DNA of 64,000 bases from Thioclava nitratireducens (GTDB taxonomy: Bacteria > Pseudomonadota > Alphaproteobacteria > Rhodobacterales > Rhodobacteraceae), in NCBI RefSeq assembly GCF_001940525.2, contig NZ_CP019437.1, positions 3,583,501 to 3,647,500 of the forward strand, read 5' to 3'. A program made the position numbers and the translations under genes. Shown here one piece after another: positions 52,294 through 61,822 of this stretch. Below the pieces are notes generated by a model. The model saw nothing but the letters and a program-made list of their open reading frames with translations. It was not told where the DNA came from and ran no database searches. Within the stretch, counting starts at the first letter, position 1. The number at the start of each line of letters is the position of its first letter.

Positions 52294-52506
52294 ATGCTCA
52301 TCAAGGGCATGACCCTCTTCCTGGTCGTCATGGCGGTGCTCGCCATGTTCGGCAAGCTGCGGATGCCGAAGATCAAGGGCCCGCGCGGTCCGGGCCGGCT
52401 GTCGGCACGTTGTCCCGATTGCGGACGTCCGAAAATCGGACGCGGCCCCTGCCCCTGCAAGACGACCTCCAAGACCAAGAGCAAGAAGACGGAGCGCCGG
52501 TCATGA
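52294..52506 (+). CDS. Small membrane protein with a Cys-rich zinc-ribbon-like tail
   Basis: A 70-residue protein: one membrane helix (MLIKGMTLFLVVMAVLAMFG) and a C-terminal CPDC...CPC motif (ARCPDCGRPKIGRGPCPCK) that may bind zinc, followed by a Lys/Thr-rich end. It is wedged between the peptidase (4 bp after its stop) and the antiporter (ATGA overlap), which supports it as a real gene. Function unknown. Confidence 0.8.
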   Translation: MLIKGMTLFLVVMAVLAMFGKLRMPKIKGPRGPGRLSARCPDCGRPKIGRGPCPCKTTSKTKSKKTERRS

Positions 52507-53483
52507 TCTGGGATTTCGGCGAGATCATTGCCGGGCTGGCGTTGCTGGTCGTGGCGGGCGATCTGCTGGTGAAAGGCGCGGTGGCGATGTCGCTGCGCCT
52601 TGGGATTCCGGCGCTGATCGTCGGGCTTACTGTCGTGGCCTTCGGCACCTCCGCGCCCGAGCTGATGGTCTCCGTCGCCGCCGTCCTCGACAATGCGCCG
52701 AGCATCGCGCTCGGAAACGTCGTGGGCTCGAACATCGCGAATATCCTGCTGGTGCTGGGACTGCCGGCGATCATCTCCGCGATCCGCACCGACCTGCACG
52801 ACACGCGCGAAAGCTTCGTGCTGATGATGGGCGCGACGATTCTGTTCATTCTCGTCTGTTTCATGGGCCCGATCGGCTGGGCGCAGGGGCTGCTTCTGCT
52901 CTTTGCTCTGAGCATCGTCCTGTTCCGGCAGATCCGCGAGGCGCGCGCCCATCGCGCCAATCGCGGCAACGGGAGCGCGGCCGAGACCGAGGCGAATGAA
53001 GAGATCGAAAGCGTCGATCCGAAGATGCCGCTCTGGCGGATCGGGCTTTACGTTCTCGCGGGCCTCGTCGGCTTGCCGCTGGGCGCGAACTGGTTGGTCA
53101 GCGGCGCCTCGGAGATCGCCAGCGCCATGGGCATCTCGGATGCGGTGATCGGCCTGACGCTGGTGGCGCTCGGCACCTCGCTGCCGGAGCTGGCGACCTC
53201 GATCACGGCTGCGATGAAAGGCCGCTCGGACCTCGCGCTCGGCAACGTCGTGGGCTCGAACATCTTCAACCTGCTCTGCATCATCGGCGTTGCGGGGCTG
53301 TTCGGCGATATTCCGGTGCCTCGGCAGATGCTGCAGATCGACCTTTGGGTCATGGCAGCCGCCTCGATCGCGCTCGCGCCATTCATCTTCGGCAACCGCG
53401 TGATCACCCGCGGCGTCGGTATCGCTTTTTCCGTGGCTTATCTGGCCTATATGGTGGCCCTCTTCATTGGAGGCAGCGCATGA
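52503..53483 (+). CDS. Calcium/sodium antiporter (CaCA family)
   Basis: A 326-residue exchanger with two inverted alpha repeats: GTSAPELMVSVAA with GNVVGSNIANI in the first half and GTSLPELATSITAA with GNVVGSNIFN in the second. These Glu and Asn/Ser residues form the ion sites in family members. An acidic central loop (AAETEANEEIESVD) separates the halves. It resembles YrbG/ChaA-type transporters of the inner membrane. It is coupled to the genes on both sides. Confidence 0.92.
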   Translation: MIWDFGEIIAGLALLVVAGDLLVKGAVAMSLRLGIPALIVGLTVVAFGTSAPELMVSVAAVLDNAPSIALGNVVGSNIANILLVLGLPAIISAIRTDLHDTRESFVLMMGATILFILVCFMGPIGWAQGLLLLFALSIVLFRQIREARAHRANRGNGSAAETEANEEIESVDPKMPLWRIGLYVLAGLVGLPLGANWLVSGASEIASAMGISDAVIGLTLVALGTSLPELATSITAAMKGRSDLALGNVVGSNIFNLLCIIGVAGLFGDIPVPRQMLQIDLWVMAAASIALAPFIFGNRVITRGVGIAFSVAYLAYMVALFIGGSA

Positions 53484-54256
53484 AACGAGCATTGGTGACA
53501 GGCGGCGCGAAGCGGCTGGGGCGTGCGATGGCGCTTTATCTGGCCGAACGCGGCCTGGACGTCGCGATCCATTATCACGGCTCCGCGGAGGACGCGGAGG
53601 CCACGGCAGCGGAGGCCCGCGCGAAGGGCGTGCGCGCCGAGATCCTACAGGCCGACCTGCTGGACGAGGCAGCGACGGCGGCACTGGTGCCGCATGCGGC
53701 GCACCTGCTCGACGGGCCGCTCGATCTGCTGATCAACAACGCCTCGATCTTCGAATACGACACGATCCGCTCGGCCACGCGCGAAAGCTGGGACCGGCAT
53801 ATCGGCTCCAACCTCCGCGCGCCCTTCGTGCTGATCCAGCATTTCGCGGCACAGGCCCCGCAAGCCGATCGCTCAGGCGCGGAACCCAAGGCCCGTGCCC
53901 TGGTGGTCAACATGGTCGATCAGCGGATGCGCAAGCTGACGCCCGAGTTCATGACCTACTCACTCGCGAAGATGGGGCTGTGGACGCTGACCCAGACCGG
54001 CGCGCAGGCGCTGGCCCCCGATATCCGGGTGAACGCGATCGGCCCCGGCCCCACCCTGCAGGGCGCGCGCCAGTCGGAAGATCACTTCAACCGGCAGCGC
54101 GCGGCGACGATCCTTGAGCGTGGCGCGGACCCTGCGGATATCGTCGCAGCGCTAGGATATTTCATGGATGCGCCGGCCGTCACAGGGCAGTTGCTCTGCG
54201 TAGATGGCGGCCAACATCTAGGCTGGCGGACGCCCGATGTATTAGGTCCGGAATGA
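53480..54256 (+). CDS. SDR oxidoreductase, pteridine-reductase-like
   Basis: A 258-residue short-chain dehydrogenase. The NADP loop is TGGAKRLGRAMA, the NNAS motif is at about residues 90-93, the active site YSLAK lies near 156-160, and the end is GQLLCVDGGQHLGW. The TGGA(K/R)R(L/I)GRA start and the C-terminus are those of pteridine reductase/FolM-type enzymes, so reduction of a pterin is a reasonable guess. It starts within the stop of the antiporter (ATGA). Confidence 0.83.
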   Translation: MKRALVTGGAKRLGRAMALYLAERGLDVAIHYHGSAEDAEATAAEARAKGVRAEILQADLLDEAATAALVPHAAHLLDGPLDLLINNASIFEYDTIRSATRESWDRHIGSNLRAPFVLIQHFAAQAPQADRSGAEPKARALVVNMVDQRMRKLTPEFMTYSLAKMGLWTLTQTGAQALAPDIRVNAIGPGPTLQGARQSEDHFNRQRAATILERGADPADIVAALGYFMDAPAVTGQLLCVDGGQHLGWRTPDVLGPE

Positions 54257-54554
54257 GCCTGAAATCGAATCACAGGCCGAAGTTGTGCACTGCGCGGCGG
54301 CCTGTAACGAGACCGTCACAAAAGTATTAATCCTTTCAATAGCTTGGCAAATGTGCAGAAAATTTCTCAATGAAATCAATGCGCTCCGCAATTGCTCAAA
54401 AAACGGGCAAACACTCGATCAACCCTTATATTAAGGTCGGAACCCGCGGTCCCACATGTTTGCCAACAGACTTATCCCCAAATTTCGTGGACATGTTTTT
54501 TCTTGAAAACGGTCGCGCGAGGTTGCAGCCACGGGGGAGAATCGAAGCCTGCTC

Positions 54555-56462
54555 ATGAATGATGACGAGAACAACAAGGACACCCTCGATCCCCCGGCGG
54601 CCACGCGCCCGCAACACGGGCTGACGGGCCATGCTCTGATCGCGGATTACCTCAAGCGTCTCGACGGCTCGCCCGGCGTGTACCGGATGCTGAACGCGAA
54701 GGGCGAGGTGCTCTATGTGGGCAAGGCGCGCAACCTGAAGGCGCGGGTTTCGAACTATGCGCGGCCTTCGGGACACTCGGCACGGATCGCGCGGATGATC
54801 TTCGAGACCGCCTCGATGATGTTCCTCACGACGCGGACCGAGACCGAGGCGCTGCTGCTCGAGCAGAACCTGATCAAGCAGCTCAAGCCGCGCTACAACG
54901 TTCTCGCACGCGACGACAAGAGCTTTCCCAACATCCTGATCGCGACCGATCACCCCTACCCGATGATCAAGAAGCATCGCGGCGCGCGCAAAGAGAAGGG
55001 ACATTACTTCGGCCCCTTCGCGAGCGCTGGCGCGGTGAACCGCACGCTGAACCAGCTGGAGCGGGTGTTCCTGCTGCGCAACTGCTCGGATTCGATGTTC
55101 GAGACCCGCACACGCCCCTGTCTGCAATACCAGATCAAACGCTGTTCAGGGCCTTGCGTCGGCAAGATCTCCGAGGAGGATTACGCAGCGCTGGTCGACG
55201 ATGCGAAGCGCTTCCTGCAGGGCAAGTCCACCACGATCCAGCGTGAATTGGCGGAGCAGATGCAGCAAGCCTCGGACGATATGGAGTTCGAGCGCGCCGC
55301 GGCGCTCCGTGACCGGATCAAAGCGCTGACCAACGTGCAGCAAAGCCAGGGGATCAATCCCCGTACCACCGCCGAGGCCGATGTCATCGCGCTCCATCAG
55401 GAAGGCGGGCAGGCCTGTGTTCAGGTTTTCTTCATCCGCGCGAACCAAAGCTGGGGCAATCACGACTTCTACCCGAAGACCGGCTCCGGCGCCGAGGCGC
55501 CCGAAATCCTGCAGGCCTTCATCGCGCAGTTCTACACCAACCGCCCGCCGCCGAAGCTGATCCTGCTGTCGCACCCGGTCGAGGATGAGGAACTGGTAAG
55601 CGAATTCCTCTCCGAGCGCGCCGAGCGCAAGGTCGAGATCACCGTGCCGCAACGGGGCGAGAAAGCCGAACTCGTCGAGAACGCCGCGCGCAATGCCCGC
55701 GAGAGCCTCGGTCGGAAGATGTCGGAATCCGCGGCGCAGGCGAAGCTGCTGGCGGGCGTGGCCGAAGCCTTCGGGCTGGAAAAGCCGCCGCAGCGCATCG
55801 AGGTCTACGACAACTCGCATATTCAGGGCGCGCATGCCGTGGGCGGGATGATCGTCGCAGGGCCGGAAGGATTCATCAAGAGCCAGTATCGCAAGTTCAA
55901 CATCAAGAACGCCGACCTGACGCCGGGCGACGACTTCGGGATGATGAAAGAGGTACTGACGCGCCGCTTCACCCGCTTGCTGAAGGAAGACCCAGAGCGC
56001 AAATCCGAATCCTGGCCCGATCTGCTGCTCATCGACGGCGGCGCCGGGCAGGTCTCGGCGGTGCGCGAGATCATGGACGAGATGGGCGTGAGTGACGTCG
56101 CGATGGTCGGCGTCGCGAAGGGCGTCGACCGCGACCACGGCAAGGAAGAATTCCACCGTACCGGCCAGCGCCCGATCGCCCTGCCCCGGCAATCGCCGGT
56201 CCTCTATTACATCCAGCGCCTGCGCGACGAGGCGCACCGCTGGGCCATCGGCACGCACCGCGCGAAACGCGCCAAGGCGCAGATGGCGAACCCGCTGGAT
56301 GAAATTCCGGGCATCGGCGCGGCCCGCAAACGCGCGCTGCTGGCGCATTTCGGCTCCGCCAAGGCGGTGAGCCGCGCGGCGCCGATCGATCTTATGGAGG
56401 TCGACGGCATCTCCGAGGCGATGGCCGAGACCATCCACAATTTCTTCAACGAGAAGGGCTGA
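54555..56462 (+). CDS. uvrC: UvrABC system protein C
   Basis: A 635-residue excision nuclease subunit that makes both incisions. GIY-YIG domain ([19 protein letters not shown]) at the N-terminus, UVR helix pair at about 225-260, RNase H-like endonuclease domain ([29 protein letters not shown]) and a C-terminal tandem helix-hairpin-helix ([25 protein letters not shown]). The 298 bp before it are unusually AT-rich, with no gene, and no good ribosome binding site is close to the ATG (GGGGGAGA is 15 or more bp away). Confidence 0.95.
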   Translation: MNDDENNKDTLDPPAATRPQHGLTGHALIADYLKRLDGSPGVYRMLNAKGEVLYVGKARNLKARVSNYARPSGHSARIARMIFETASMMFLTTRTETEALLLEQNLIKQLKPRYNVLARDDKSFPNILIATDHPYPMIKKHRGARKEKGHYFGPFASAGAVNRTLNQLERVFLLRNCSDSMFETRTRPCLQYQIKRCSGPCVGKISEEDYAALVDDAKRFLQGKSTTIQRELAEQMQQASDDMEFERAAALRDRIKALTNVQQSQGINPRTTAEADVIALHQEGGQACVQVFFIRANQSWGNHDFYPKTGSGAEAPEILQAFIAQFYTNRPPPKLILLSHPVEDEELVSEFLSERAERKVEITVPQRGEKAELVENAARNARESLGRKMSESAAQAKLLAGVAEAFGLEKPPQRIEVYDNSHIQGAHAVGGMIVAGPEGFIKSQYRKFNIKNADLTPGDDFGMMKEVLTRRFTRLLKEDPERKSESWPDLLLIDGGAGQVSAVREIMDEMGVSDVAMVGVAKGVDRDHGKEEFHRTGQRPIALPRQSPVLYYIQRLRDEAHRWAIGTHRAKRAKAQMANPLDEIPGIGAARKRALLAHFGSAKAVSRAAPIDLMEVDGISEAMAETIHNFFNEKG

Positions 56463-56463
56463 G

Positions 56464-57522
56464 ATGACCGATCACAGCCGCCACCCCCGCGCGCTGACCC
56501 GCGTGGCCGATCTCGAACGCGACGGGCTGACCGCCTCGGGGGTGCGCGTCGATCTGGAGCGCGTCGCCAAGGAATTCCGCATCCGCGTGACACCCGAGAT
56601 GCGTGGGGCCATCGCCGATCCGACCGATCCGGTGGCCGCGCAATTCGTGCCCTCCGCGGCGGAGTTGGTGACCCGCGCCGAAGAAATGGAAGACCCCATC
56701 GGCGACGATGCCCATTCCCCAGCGCCCGGGCTGACGCATCGCTATCCGGACCGGGTGATCCTGCACATCACCAAGACCTGCGATGTTTATTGCCGCTTCT
56801 GCTTCCGCCGCGAGACGGTGGGGGAGAACGGGCCGCTGCCGGAAGACCAATTGACGCAGGCGCTCGACTATATCGCCGCGACCCCGGCCATTCGCGAGGT
56901 GATCCTGACCGGAGGCGATCCGCTGACGCTCTCGACGCGCAGGCTCGGCGCGGTGCTGGAGCGTCTTTCCGGCATCCCCCATCTCGACCAGGTCCGGCTC
57001 CACACCCGCGTTCCGGTCGTCGCGCCAGAGCGCATCACCGATCAGCTTTGCGCTCTGTTGCGCAATGCGCCTACTGCGTGGATCGTGCTGCATACCAACC
57101 ACGCGCAGGAACTTACGCCTGTCGCTCACGACGCCATCGCCCGACTTGTCGATCGCGGCATCCCAATGCTGTCGCAAACCGTACTGCTGCGGGGCATCAA
57201 CGACAGTGCCGACGCGTTGGAGGGCCTGTTCCGCGCCCTGACCAAGCTGCGCGTCAAACCCTATTACCTGCACCATTGCGACCTCGCGCGCGGTACCTCG
57301 CATTTCCGCACCACCATCGCGGAAGGCCGCGCGCTGATGGCCGAGCTGCGCCGCCGCTGCTCGGGCACCATGCTGCCGACCTATGTGCTCGACATCCCCG
57401 GTGGGCATGGCAAAGTGCCGATCACGTCCGACCATTTCACGCCGGGGGACAGTCCCGGAGACTGGCATGTGACCGACCGACGCGGCACGGTGCATGCATA
57501 TCGCGATCCCGCGACCCGTTAA
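56464..57522 (+). CDS. Lysine 2,3-aminomutase-family radical SAM protein (EpmB/KamA-like)
   Basis: A 352-residue radical SAM enzyme. The cluster motif CDVYCRFC has Cys106, Cys110 and Cys113; the PLP-Lys lies in DIPGGHGKVPI near residue 318; LTGGDPL is also present. Family members move amino groups in lysine, either free (KamA) or before attachment to EF-P (EpmB). The short length suggests the EpmB-like branch. Its ATG is one base after the uvrC stop, and it lies between uvrC and pgsA. Substrate unproven. Confidence 0.85.
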   Translation: MTDHSRHPRALTRVADLERDGLTASGVRVDLERVAKEFRIRVTPEMRGAIADPTDPVAAQFVPSAAELVTRAEEMEDPIGDDAHSPAPGLTHRYPDRVILHITKTCDVYCRFCFRRETVGENGPLPEDQLTQALDYIAATPAIREVILTGGDPLTLSTRRLGAVLERLSGIPHLDQVRLHTRVPVVAPERITDQLCALLRNAPTAWIVLHTNHAQELTPVAHDAIARLVDRGIPMLSQTVLLRGINDSADALEGLFRALTKLRVKPYYLHHCDLARGTSHFRTTIAEGRALMAELRRRCSGTMLPTYVLDIPGGHGKVPITSDHFTPGDSPGDWHVTDRRGTVHAYRDPATR

Positions 57523-57567
57523 CGCGCCCTCTTCCGCTTTGCCAAGCACGCAGCTAGGTTGCCTCCC

Positions 57568-58197
57568 ATGAAATGGACCCTTCCCAATATCCTGACCGTG
57601 CTCAGGCTCTTGGCTGCCCCGGGCGTGGCGGTCATGTTCCTCTATTTCTCGCGGCCCTGGGCCGACTGGCTGGCGCTCGCGCTGTTCATCGGCGCAGCAA
57701 TCACCGACTGGTTCGATGGCTACCTTGCCCGGGCGTGGAAACAGGAGAGCCGCTTCGGCGCGATGCTCGACCCGATCGCAGACAAGGCGATGGTGGTGAT
57801 CGCGCTTGTGGTGCTGACCGGCTACTCGGGCATGAACCCCTGGCTGATCCTGCCCGCCACCGTGATCCTGTTCCGCGAGGTCTTCGTCTCGGGGCTGCGC
57901 GAATTCCTCGGCGCGGATGCCGGGCGGCTGCGGGTGACCAAGCTCGCGAAGTGGAAAACGACCGCGCAGATGGTGGCGATCGCCGTGCTGTTCCTCGGTA
58001 CCGGGCTCGCCTATCTCGAACAGGGTCAGGCCCCGCGCGCGGGGGAAGGTGATATCCGCATGGGCGCCACCCCCGCCGATGTCGCGACCCATGTGGGGCT
58101 TGCGCTGATCTGGATCGCCGCCGTGCTGACCGCGATCACCGGCTGGGACTATTTCCGCAAGGCCCTGCCCTATCTGAAGGAGCCGAGCCATGATTGA
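57568..58197 (+). CDS. pgsA: CDP-diacylglycerol-glycerol-3-phosphate 3-phosphatidyltransferase
   Basis: A 209-residue membrane enzyme making phosphatidylglycerol phosphate. The CDP-alcohol phosphotransferase motif DWFDGYLARAWKQESRFGAMLDPIADK carries all the conserved Asp, Gly and Arg positions. About five to six helices. The ATG at 57568 fits family starts (MKWTLPNILTVLRL). Its last 8 bp overlap moaD, although the two products are unrelated. Confidence 0.93.
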   Translation: MKWTLPNILTVLRLLAAPGVAVMFLYFSRPWADWLALALFIGAAITDWFDGYLARAWKQESRFGAMLDPIADKAMVVIALVVLTGYSGMNPWLILPATVILFREVFVSGLREFLGADAGRLRVTKLAKWKTTAQMVAIAVLFLGTGLAYLEQGQAPRAGEGDIRMGATPADVATHVGLALIWIAAVLTAITGWDYFRKALPYLKEPSHD

Positions 58198-58438
58198 CGT
58201 TCTCTATTTCGCATGGGTCCGCGAGCGGATCGGCCTGCCGAGGGAAAAGGTCGAGACCGAGGCAAAAACAGTGGCCGATCTGGTCGAGGAGCTGAAAGCG
58301 CGCGAGCCGCGCTACGAGGCGGCCTTTGCCGACATCTCGGCGCTGCGGGTCGCGCTCGATCAGGATCTTGCAGAGTTCGATGCGCCGCTCGAAGGTGTGC
58401 GCGAGGTGGCCTTCTTCCCGCCGATGACGGGAGGCTGA
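58190..58438 (+). CDS. moaD: Molybdopterin synthase small subunit
   Basis: An 82-residue ubiquitin-like sulfur carrier ending in the required Gly-Gly (PPMTGG). It starts MIDVLYFAWVRERIG. With MoaE it converts precursor Z to molybdopterin; the terminal Gly is thiocarboxylated by MoeB-type enzymes. It overlaps pgsA by 8 bp and is 1 bp from moaE. Confidence 0.93.
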   Translation: MIDVLYFAWVRERIGLPREKVETEAKTVADLVEELKAREPRYEAAFADISALRVALDQDLAEFDAPLEGVREVAFFPPMTGG

Positions 58439-58439
58439 G

Positions 58440-58880
58440 ATGAAAGTCTCCGTTCAGGCCGAGCCCTTCGATCTGGGCGCAGAGCTTGCCGATTTCGGCA
58501 CGGGCCGCGCGGATGTCGGCGCGGTCGTCAGCTTCACCGGCATCGTGCGCGACGACACCGGCGCGATGGACGCCTTGGAGCTGGAGCATTACCCCGGCAT
58601 GACCGAGCGCGCGATCGCGGGTATCGTGGATCAGGCGGTCGAGCGTTGGTCCCTGTCGGACGTGACCGTGATCCACCGCCATGGACGTCTCGTCGTGGGC
58701 GAGCAAATCATGATGGTCGCCACCGCCGCACGCCACCGCGTCGCTGCCTTCGAGGCGGCCGAATTCCTGATGGATTACCTGAAATCCCGCGCGCCCTTCT
58801 GGAAGAAGGAACACGGGCCCGAAGGCACCTCCTGGGTCGCCGCGAAGGATGAGGATGAGGACGCGCTGAAACGCTGGTGA
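58440..58880 (+). CDS. moaE: Molybdopterin synthase catalytic subunit
   Basis: A 146-residue catalytic subunit of molybdopterin synthase. Motifs: GAVVSFTGIVRDD near residue 25, LELEHYPGMTE, VIHRHGRLVVGEQIMMVATAARHR, and the active-site Lys region MDYLKSRAPFWKKE. It is last in the uvrC-kamA-like-pgsA-moaD-moaE run, and its stop abuts that of the convergent sulfotransferase gene. Confidence 0.94.
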   Translation: MKVSVQAEPFDLGAELADFGTGRADVGAVVSFTGIVRDDTGAMDALELEHYPGMTERAIAGIVDQAVERWSLSDVTVIHRHGRLVVGEQIMMVATAARHRVAAFEAAEFLMDYLKSRAPFWKKEHGPEGTSWVAAKDEDEDALKRW

Positions 58881-59699
58881 TCAGTCGCCCAGCTTTGCGT
58901 GCACCTCGTCCAGATCGACCTCGCCCACCGGCATCTTGTTATCCGGATCGTCGAAATCGTATTGGAACAGCTGGAAATCCTTCTTGTAGATTTCCCAGAT
59001 CAGGTGGCGCGAGAGGTCGTCGAAGTAATCGCTGACCTTATGCGCACGCTTCGGCCCGTGCCCTTCGGATTCGTTGAACCGCGGCACGTCGGCCAGATCG
59101 ACCTTCACCGGCGTCTCGACCGCGTCGAGCACCGACTGCATCCCTTCGTTGAATTTCTCGGTGAAGAAGATGTTGTCGTAGCTCCCGCCATTGACGATGA
59201 AGGTCGAGATATGGCCCGACATGGCCGACCAGTGAATGTCCGGCTCCATCGGGCGGCGCCAGCGGATCGTGTCGCGCGCGAACAGCAAGAAGCGGCGGAA
59301 CGAGGCGATCTGGTCGAAATCGAAGTTATCTTCCGGCGAGCCGACCTCAATCCCGTACTTCTGCACGAGCTGCGGCACCAGATTTCCGCGATAGCGTTTG
59401 CCGTTGCGCTGGATGCCCGCGATCTTGTCGAAGAAGCTCGACAGGATGCGCTGATACGGGTTGCGAACGCAGGTGAAGGCGTAGCTTTTGTGCGCCACCA
59501 CGTTCTCGGTGATCGGCGTCTGGCTTTCCTCCTGCGACCACTTATGCAGCCCGGTCTTGGAATCGTGGATGTCGCCGTCGAAGAATTTCCCGTGGTCGGA
59601 ATAGAACATGATCTGCCCGATGGAGGAGCAGGCGCATTTCGGCACGACGCGATACACCATGCTTTCGCTCTCGGTCATCCAGGTTCCGGGAAATCCCAT
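58881..59699 (-). CDS. Sulfotransferase-family protein
   Basis: A 272-residue PAPS-dependent sulfotransferase of the membrane-type carbohydrate family. The 5'-phosphosulfate loop is VPKCACSSI (18-26), with Cys in place of the commoner Thr/Gly pattern, and the 3'-phosphate motif CVRNPYQRILSSF (77-89). No signal peptide or membrane helix, so it is cytoplasmic. GGAGGG precedes the ATG. It is divergent from a GT14 glycosyltransferase across 150 AT-rich bp, which suggests joint action on a surface glycan. Confidence 0.85.
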   Translation of the reverse strand: MGFPGTWMTESESMVYRVVPKCACSSIGQIMFYSDHGKFFDGDIHDSKTGLHKWSQEESQTPITENVVAHKSYAFTCVRNPYQRILSSFFDKIAGIQRNGKRYRGNLVPQLVQKYGIEVGSPEDNFDFDQIASFRRFLLFARDTIRWRRPMEPDIHWSAMSGHISTFIVNGGSYDNIFFTEKFNEGMQSVLDAVETPVKVDLADVPRFNESEGHGPKRAHKVSDYFDDLSRHLIWEIYKKDFQLFQYDFDDPDNKMPVGEVDLDEVHAKLGD

Positions 59700-59849
59700 T
59701 CAAAGCCCTCCAGAAGGTCGCGCACCCGTGAATGGGTGACGCAGACATAATAAATATCGAGTAAAGAGCAAAGAAACCCTGTCTTTTCAACGCTCATTCC
59801 GGCTAACAAGTCGGATAATACCAGCAAGTGACAGCGCATCGTTTCCCGT

Positions 59850-61424
59850 ATGGCCCGAATCGCCTTTATTCTTCTGACCCATAAGGACCCGGACGGGATC
59901 ATCGCTCAGGCGGAACGACTGACGCAGACCGGCGATTATGTGGCGATCCATTTCGATGCCCGCGCCAAACCAGAGCATTACCGCAAGCTGCGCAGCGCGC
60001 TCGATGCCAATCCCAATGTCACCTTCGCGAAAAAGCGCGTCAAATGCGGCTGGGGCGAATGGAGCCTCGTCGCCGCGACCCTGGAGGCGGTAAAAGCCGC
60101 CGTCGCCGATTTCCCGCGCGCCACGCATTTCTACATGCTCTCGGGCGATTGCATGCAGATCAAATCGGCCGAATACGCGCATGACTTTCTCGACGCAGAA
60201 GAGGTCGATTACATCGAAAGCTTCGACTTCTTTTCGTCTGGCTGGATCAAGACCGGGATGAAGGAGGACCGGCTGGTCTATCGCCACTGGTTCAACGAGC
60301 GCAATCAACCCAAGCGGTTCTACCTTGCCTATAACCTGCAGAAACGGCTGAAGCTATCGCGCGAGGTGCCGCGCGATCTGCAGATGATGATCGGCTCGCA
60401 ATGGTGGTGCCTGCGGCGGCGCACGATGGAGCAGGTGCTCGATTTCATCAAGGCGCGGCCCGATGTGATGCGGTTCTTCCGCACGACATGGATTCCGGAC
60501 GAGACCTTCTTTCAGACCATCGTCCACCACCTGATCCCCGAGACCGAGATCCGTGCCCGGACGCTGACCTTCCTGATGTTCACCGATTACGGGATGCCGG
60601 CGAATTTCTACAACGACCATTACGACCTGCTGCTCGCTCAGGATTACCTTTTCGCGCGCAAGATCAGCCCCGAGGCGAAGGAGCTGAAGCAGCGTCTGGG
60701 CGAGCTGTGGACACGCGAGGGCGTCCAATTCGCCGTCTCGAACGAAGGCCGCGCGCTGCATCGCTTCCTGACCGGGCGCGGTCGCGTCGGCCGTCGCTTC
60801 GCACCGCGCTTCTGGGAGGCGGAGGCGACCTTGGGGCGCGAACGCACGCTGACCCTGATCCTGTGCAAGAAATGGCATGTCGCGAAGCGGCTGGTGGCCG
60901 AGTTCCGCAAACGCTCCTCGATCCCCGCGCTCGATTACGTTTTCAACGAGATGGCCCCCCTGCCCGATCTCGGCGGCATCGAGACCAGCCCCGAAAAGCG
61001 CAACCGTCACCGCCGCGCCCTGATGCGGATGGTGTTCGACCATGAGAACGCCGACCGCATGGTGATCTGCGTCGATCCGGCCGAGCTTGACGTGATCGAG
61101 GATTTCACCCGCGACAAATGCCAGACCCGCATCCTCGAGATCGAGTGCCAGTTCTCCGACGACTATCTCAAGGGGCACGCGCAACGCGTGGGCCTCGCTG
61201 GGCATCATACTCCGCCGCAGGTGCTCGATCAGATGCTGCCGACGATCCGCGCCGACCTGCATCATGAATCCGAACGGCTCCGCGATGCCGAGTTCGAGAA
61301 TTACGCGCTCATGCGCGAGGGCGGCGAGATCGAGGACAACGCACGCGCGCTGGCCCATGCGCTCGACATCCCCTCCGATATGGCGCAGGAATTGGCCGAA
61401 CTCGACTACATCTTCCGCGACTGA
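59850..61424 (+). CDS. GT14-like beta-1,6-N-acetylglucosaminyltransferase with DUF5928
   Basis: A 524-residue protein. The N-terminal half (1 to about 280) is a core-2/I-branching-type domain: IAFILLTHKDPDGI, VAIHFDARAK, KKRVKCGWGEWSLVAATLEAV and FYMLSGDCMQIKS, then WWCLRRRTMEQVLDF. The rest, rich in charged helices (QMLPTIRADLHHESERLRDAE), fits the DUF5928 region found in Rhodobacterales. No signal or membrane segment. No clear ribosome binding site is seen. The acceptor sugar is unknown; the divergent sulfotransferase is a likely partner. Confidence 0.85.
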   Translation: MARIAFILLTHKDPDGIIAQAERLTQTGDYVAIHFDARAKPEHYRKLRSALDANPNVTFAKKRVKCGWGEWSLVAATLEAVKAAVADFPRATHFYMLSGDCMQIKSAEYAHDFLDAEEVDYIESFDFFSSGWIKTGMKEDRLVYRHWFNERNQPKRFYLAYNLQKRLKLSREVPRDLQMMIGSQWWCLRRRTMEQVLDFIKARPDVMRFFRTTWIPDETFFQTIVHHLIPETEIRARTLTFLMFTDYGMPANFYNDHYDLLLAQDYLFARKISPEAKELKQRLGELWTREGVQFAVSNEGRALHRFLTGRGRVGRRFAPRFWEAEATLGRERTLTLILCKKWHVAKRLVAEFRKRSSIPALDYVFNEMAPLPDLGGIETSPEKRNRHRRALMRMVFDHENADRMVICVDPAELDVIEDFTRDKCQTRILEIECQFSDDYLKGHAQRVGLAGHHTPPQVLDQMLPTIRADLHHESERLRDAEFENYALMREGGEIEDNARALAHALDIPSDMAQELAELDYIFRD

Positions 61425-61435
61425 GGAGAGAGGCC

Positions 61436-61816
61436 ATGGCCTATACCTATGACGACCAGAACATCTTCGCCAAGATCCTGCGCGGCGAGATTCCGAACGA
61501 CACAGTTCTGGAGACCGAGCATACGCTGGCCTTCCGCGACATCGCCCCGAAAGCGCCCGAGCATGTGCTGGTGATCCCGAAAGGCGCCTATGTCGCGCTC
61601 GATCATTTCTGCGCCGAAGCCAGCGATGCAGAGATCGTCGATTTCCACCGCACCGTGGCCGAGGTCTGCAAGATGACCGGCGCGAGCCCGGGCGAAGGCG
61701 GCGAGGGCTATCGCGGCATCACCAATGCGGGCGAGAATGGCGTGCAGGAAGTGCCGCATTACCATCTGCATATCCTCGCAGGTCGCCCGCTCGGGCCGAT
61801 GCTGTTGATGCGTTAA
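61436..61816 (+). CDS. HIT-family protein (HinT-like)
   Basis: A 126-residue histidine-triad nucleotide phosphoramidase. The triad is HYHLHIL (PHYHLHILAGR), and ENIFAKILRGE-type start DDQNIFAKILRGEIPND is intact. Members cleave AMP from amines and acylated adenylates. GGAGAGAGG precedes the ATG, 11 bp after the GT14 stop, so it may be read through from it. Confidence 0.93.
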   Translation: MAYTYDDQNIFAKILRGEIPNDTVLETEHTLAFRDIAPKAPEHVLVIPKGAYVALDHFCAEASDAEIVDFHRTVAEVCKMTGASPGEGGEGYRGITNAGENGVQEVPHYHLHILAGRPLGPMLLMR

Positions 61817-61822
61817 GGTTGG

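Noticed and set aside
50859-53684. A 941-codon minus-strand frame ending as fdsG
   Set aside because: Only its last 150 residues are FdsG. The rest is antisense to the S49 peptidase, antiporter and SDR genes.
54257-54554. AT-rich region with TTATCCCCA, one base off a DnaA box
   Set aside because: A single imperfect box with no cluster and none of the usual origin neighbours; a promoter region for uvrC is simpler.
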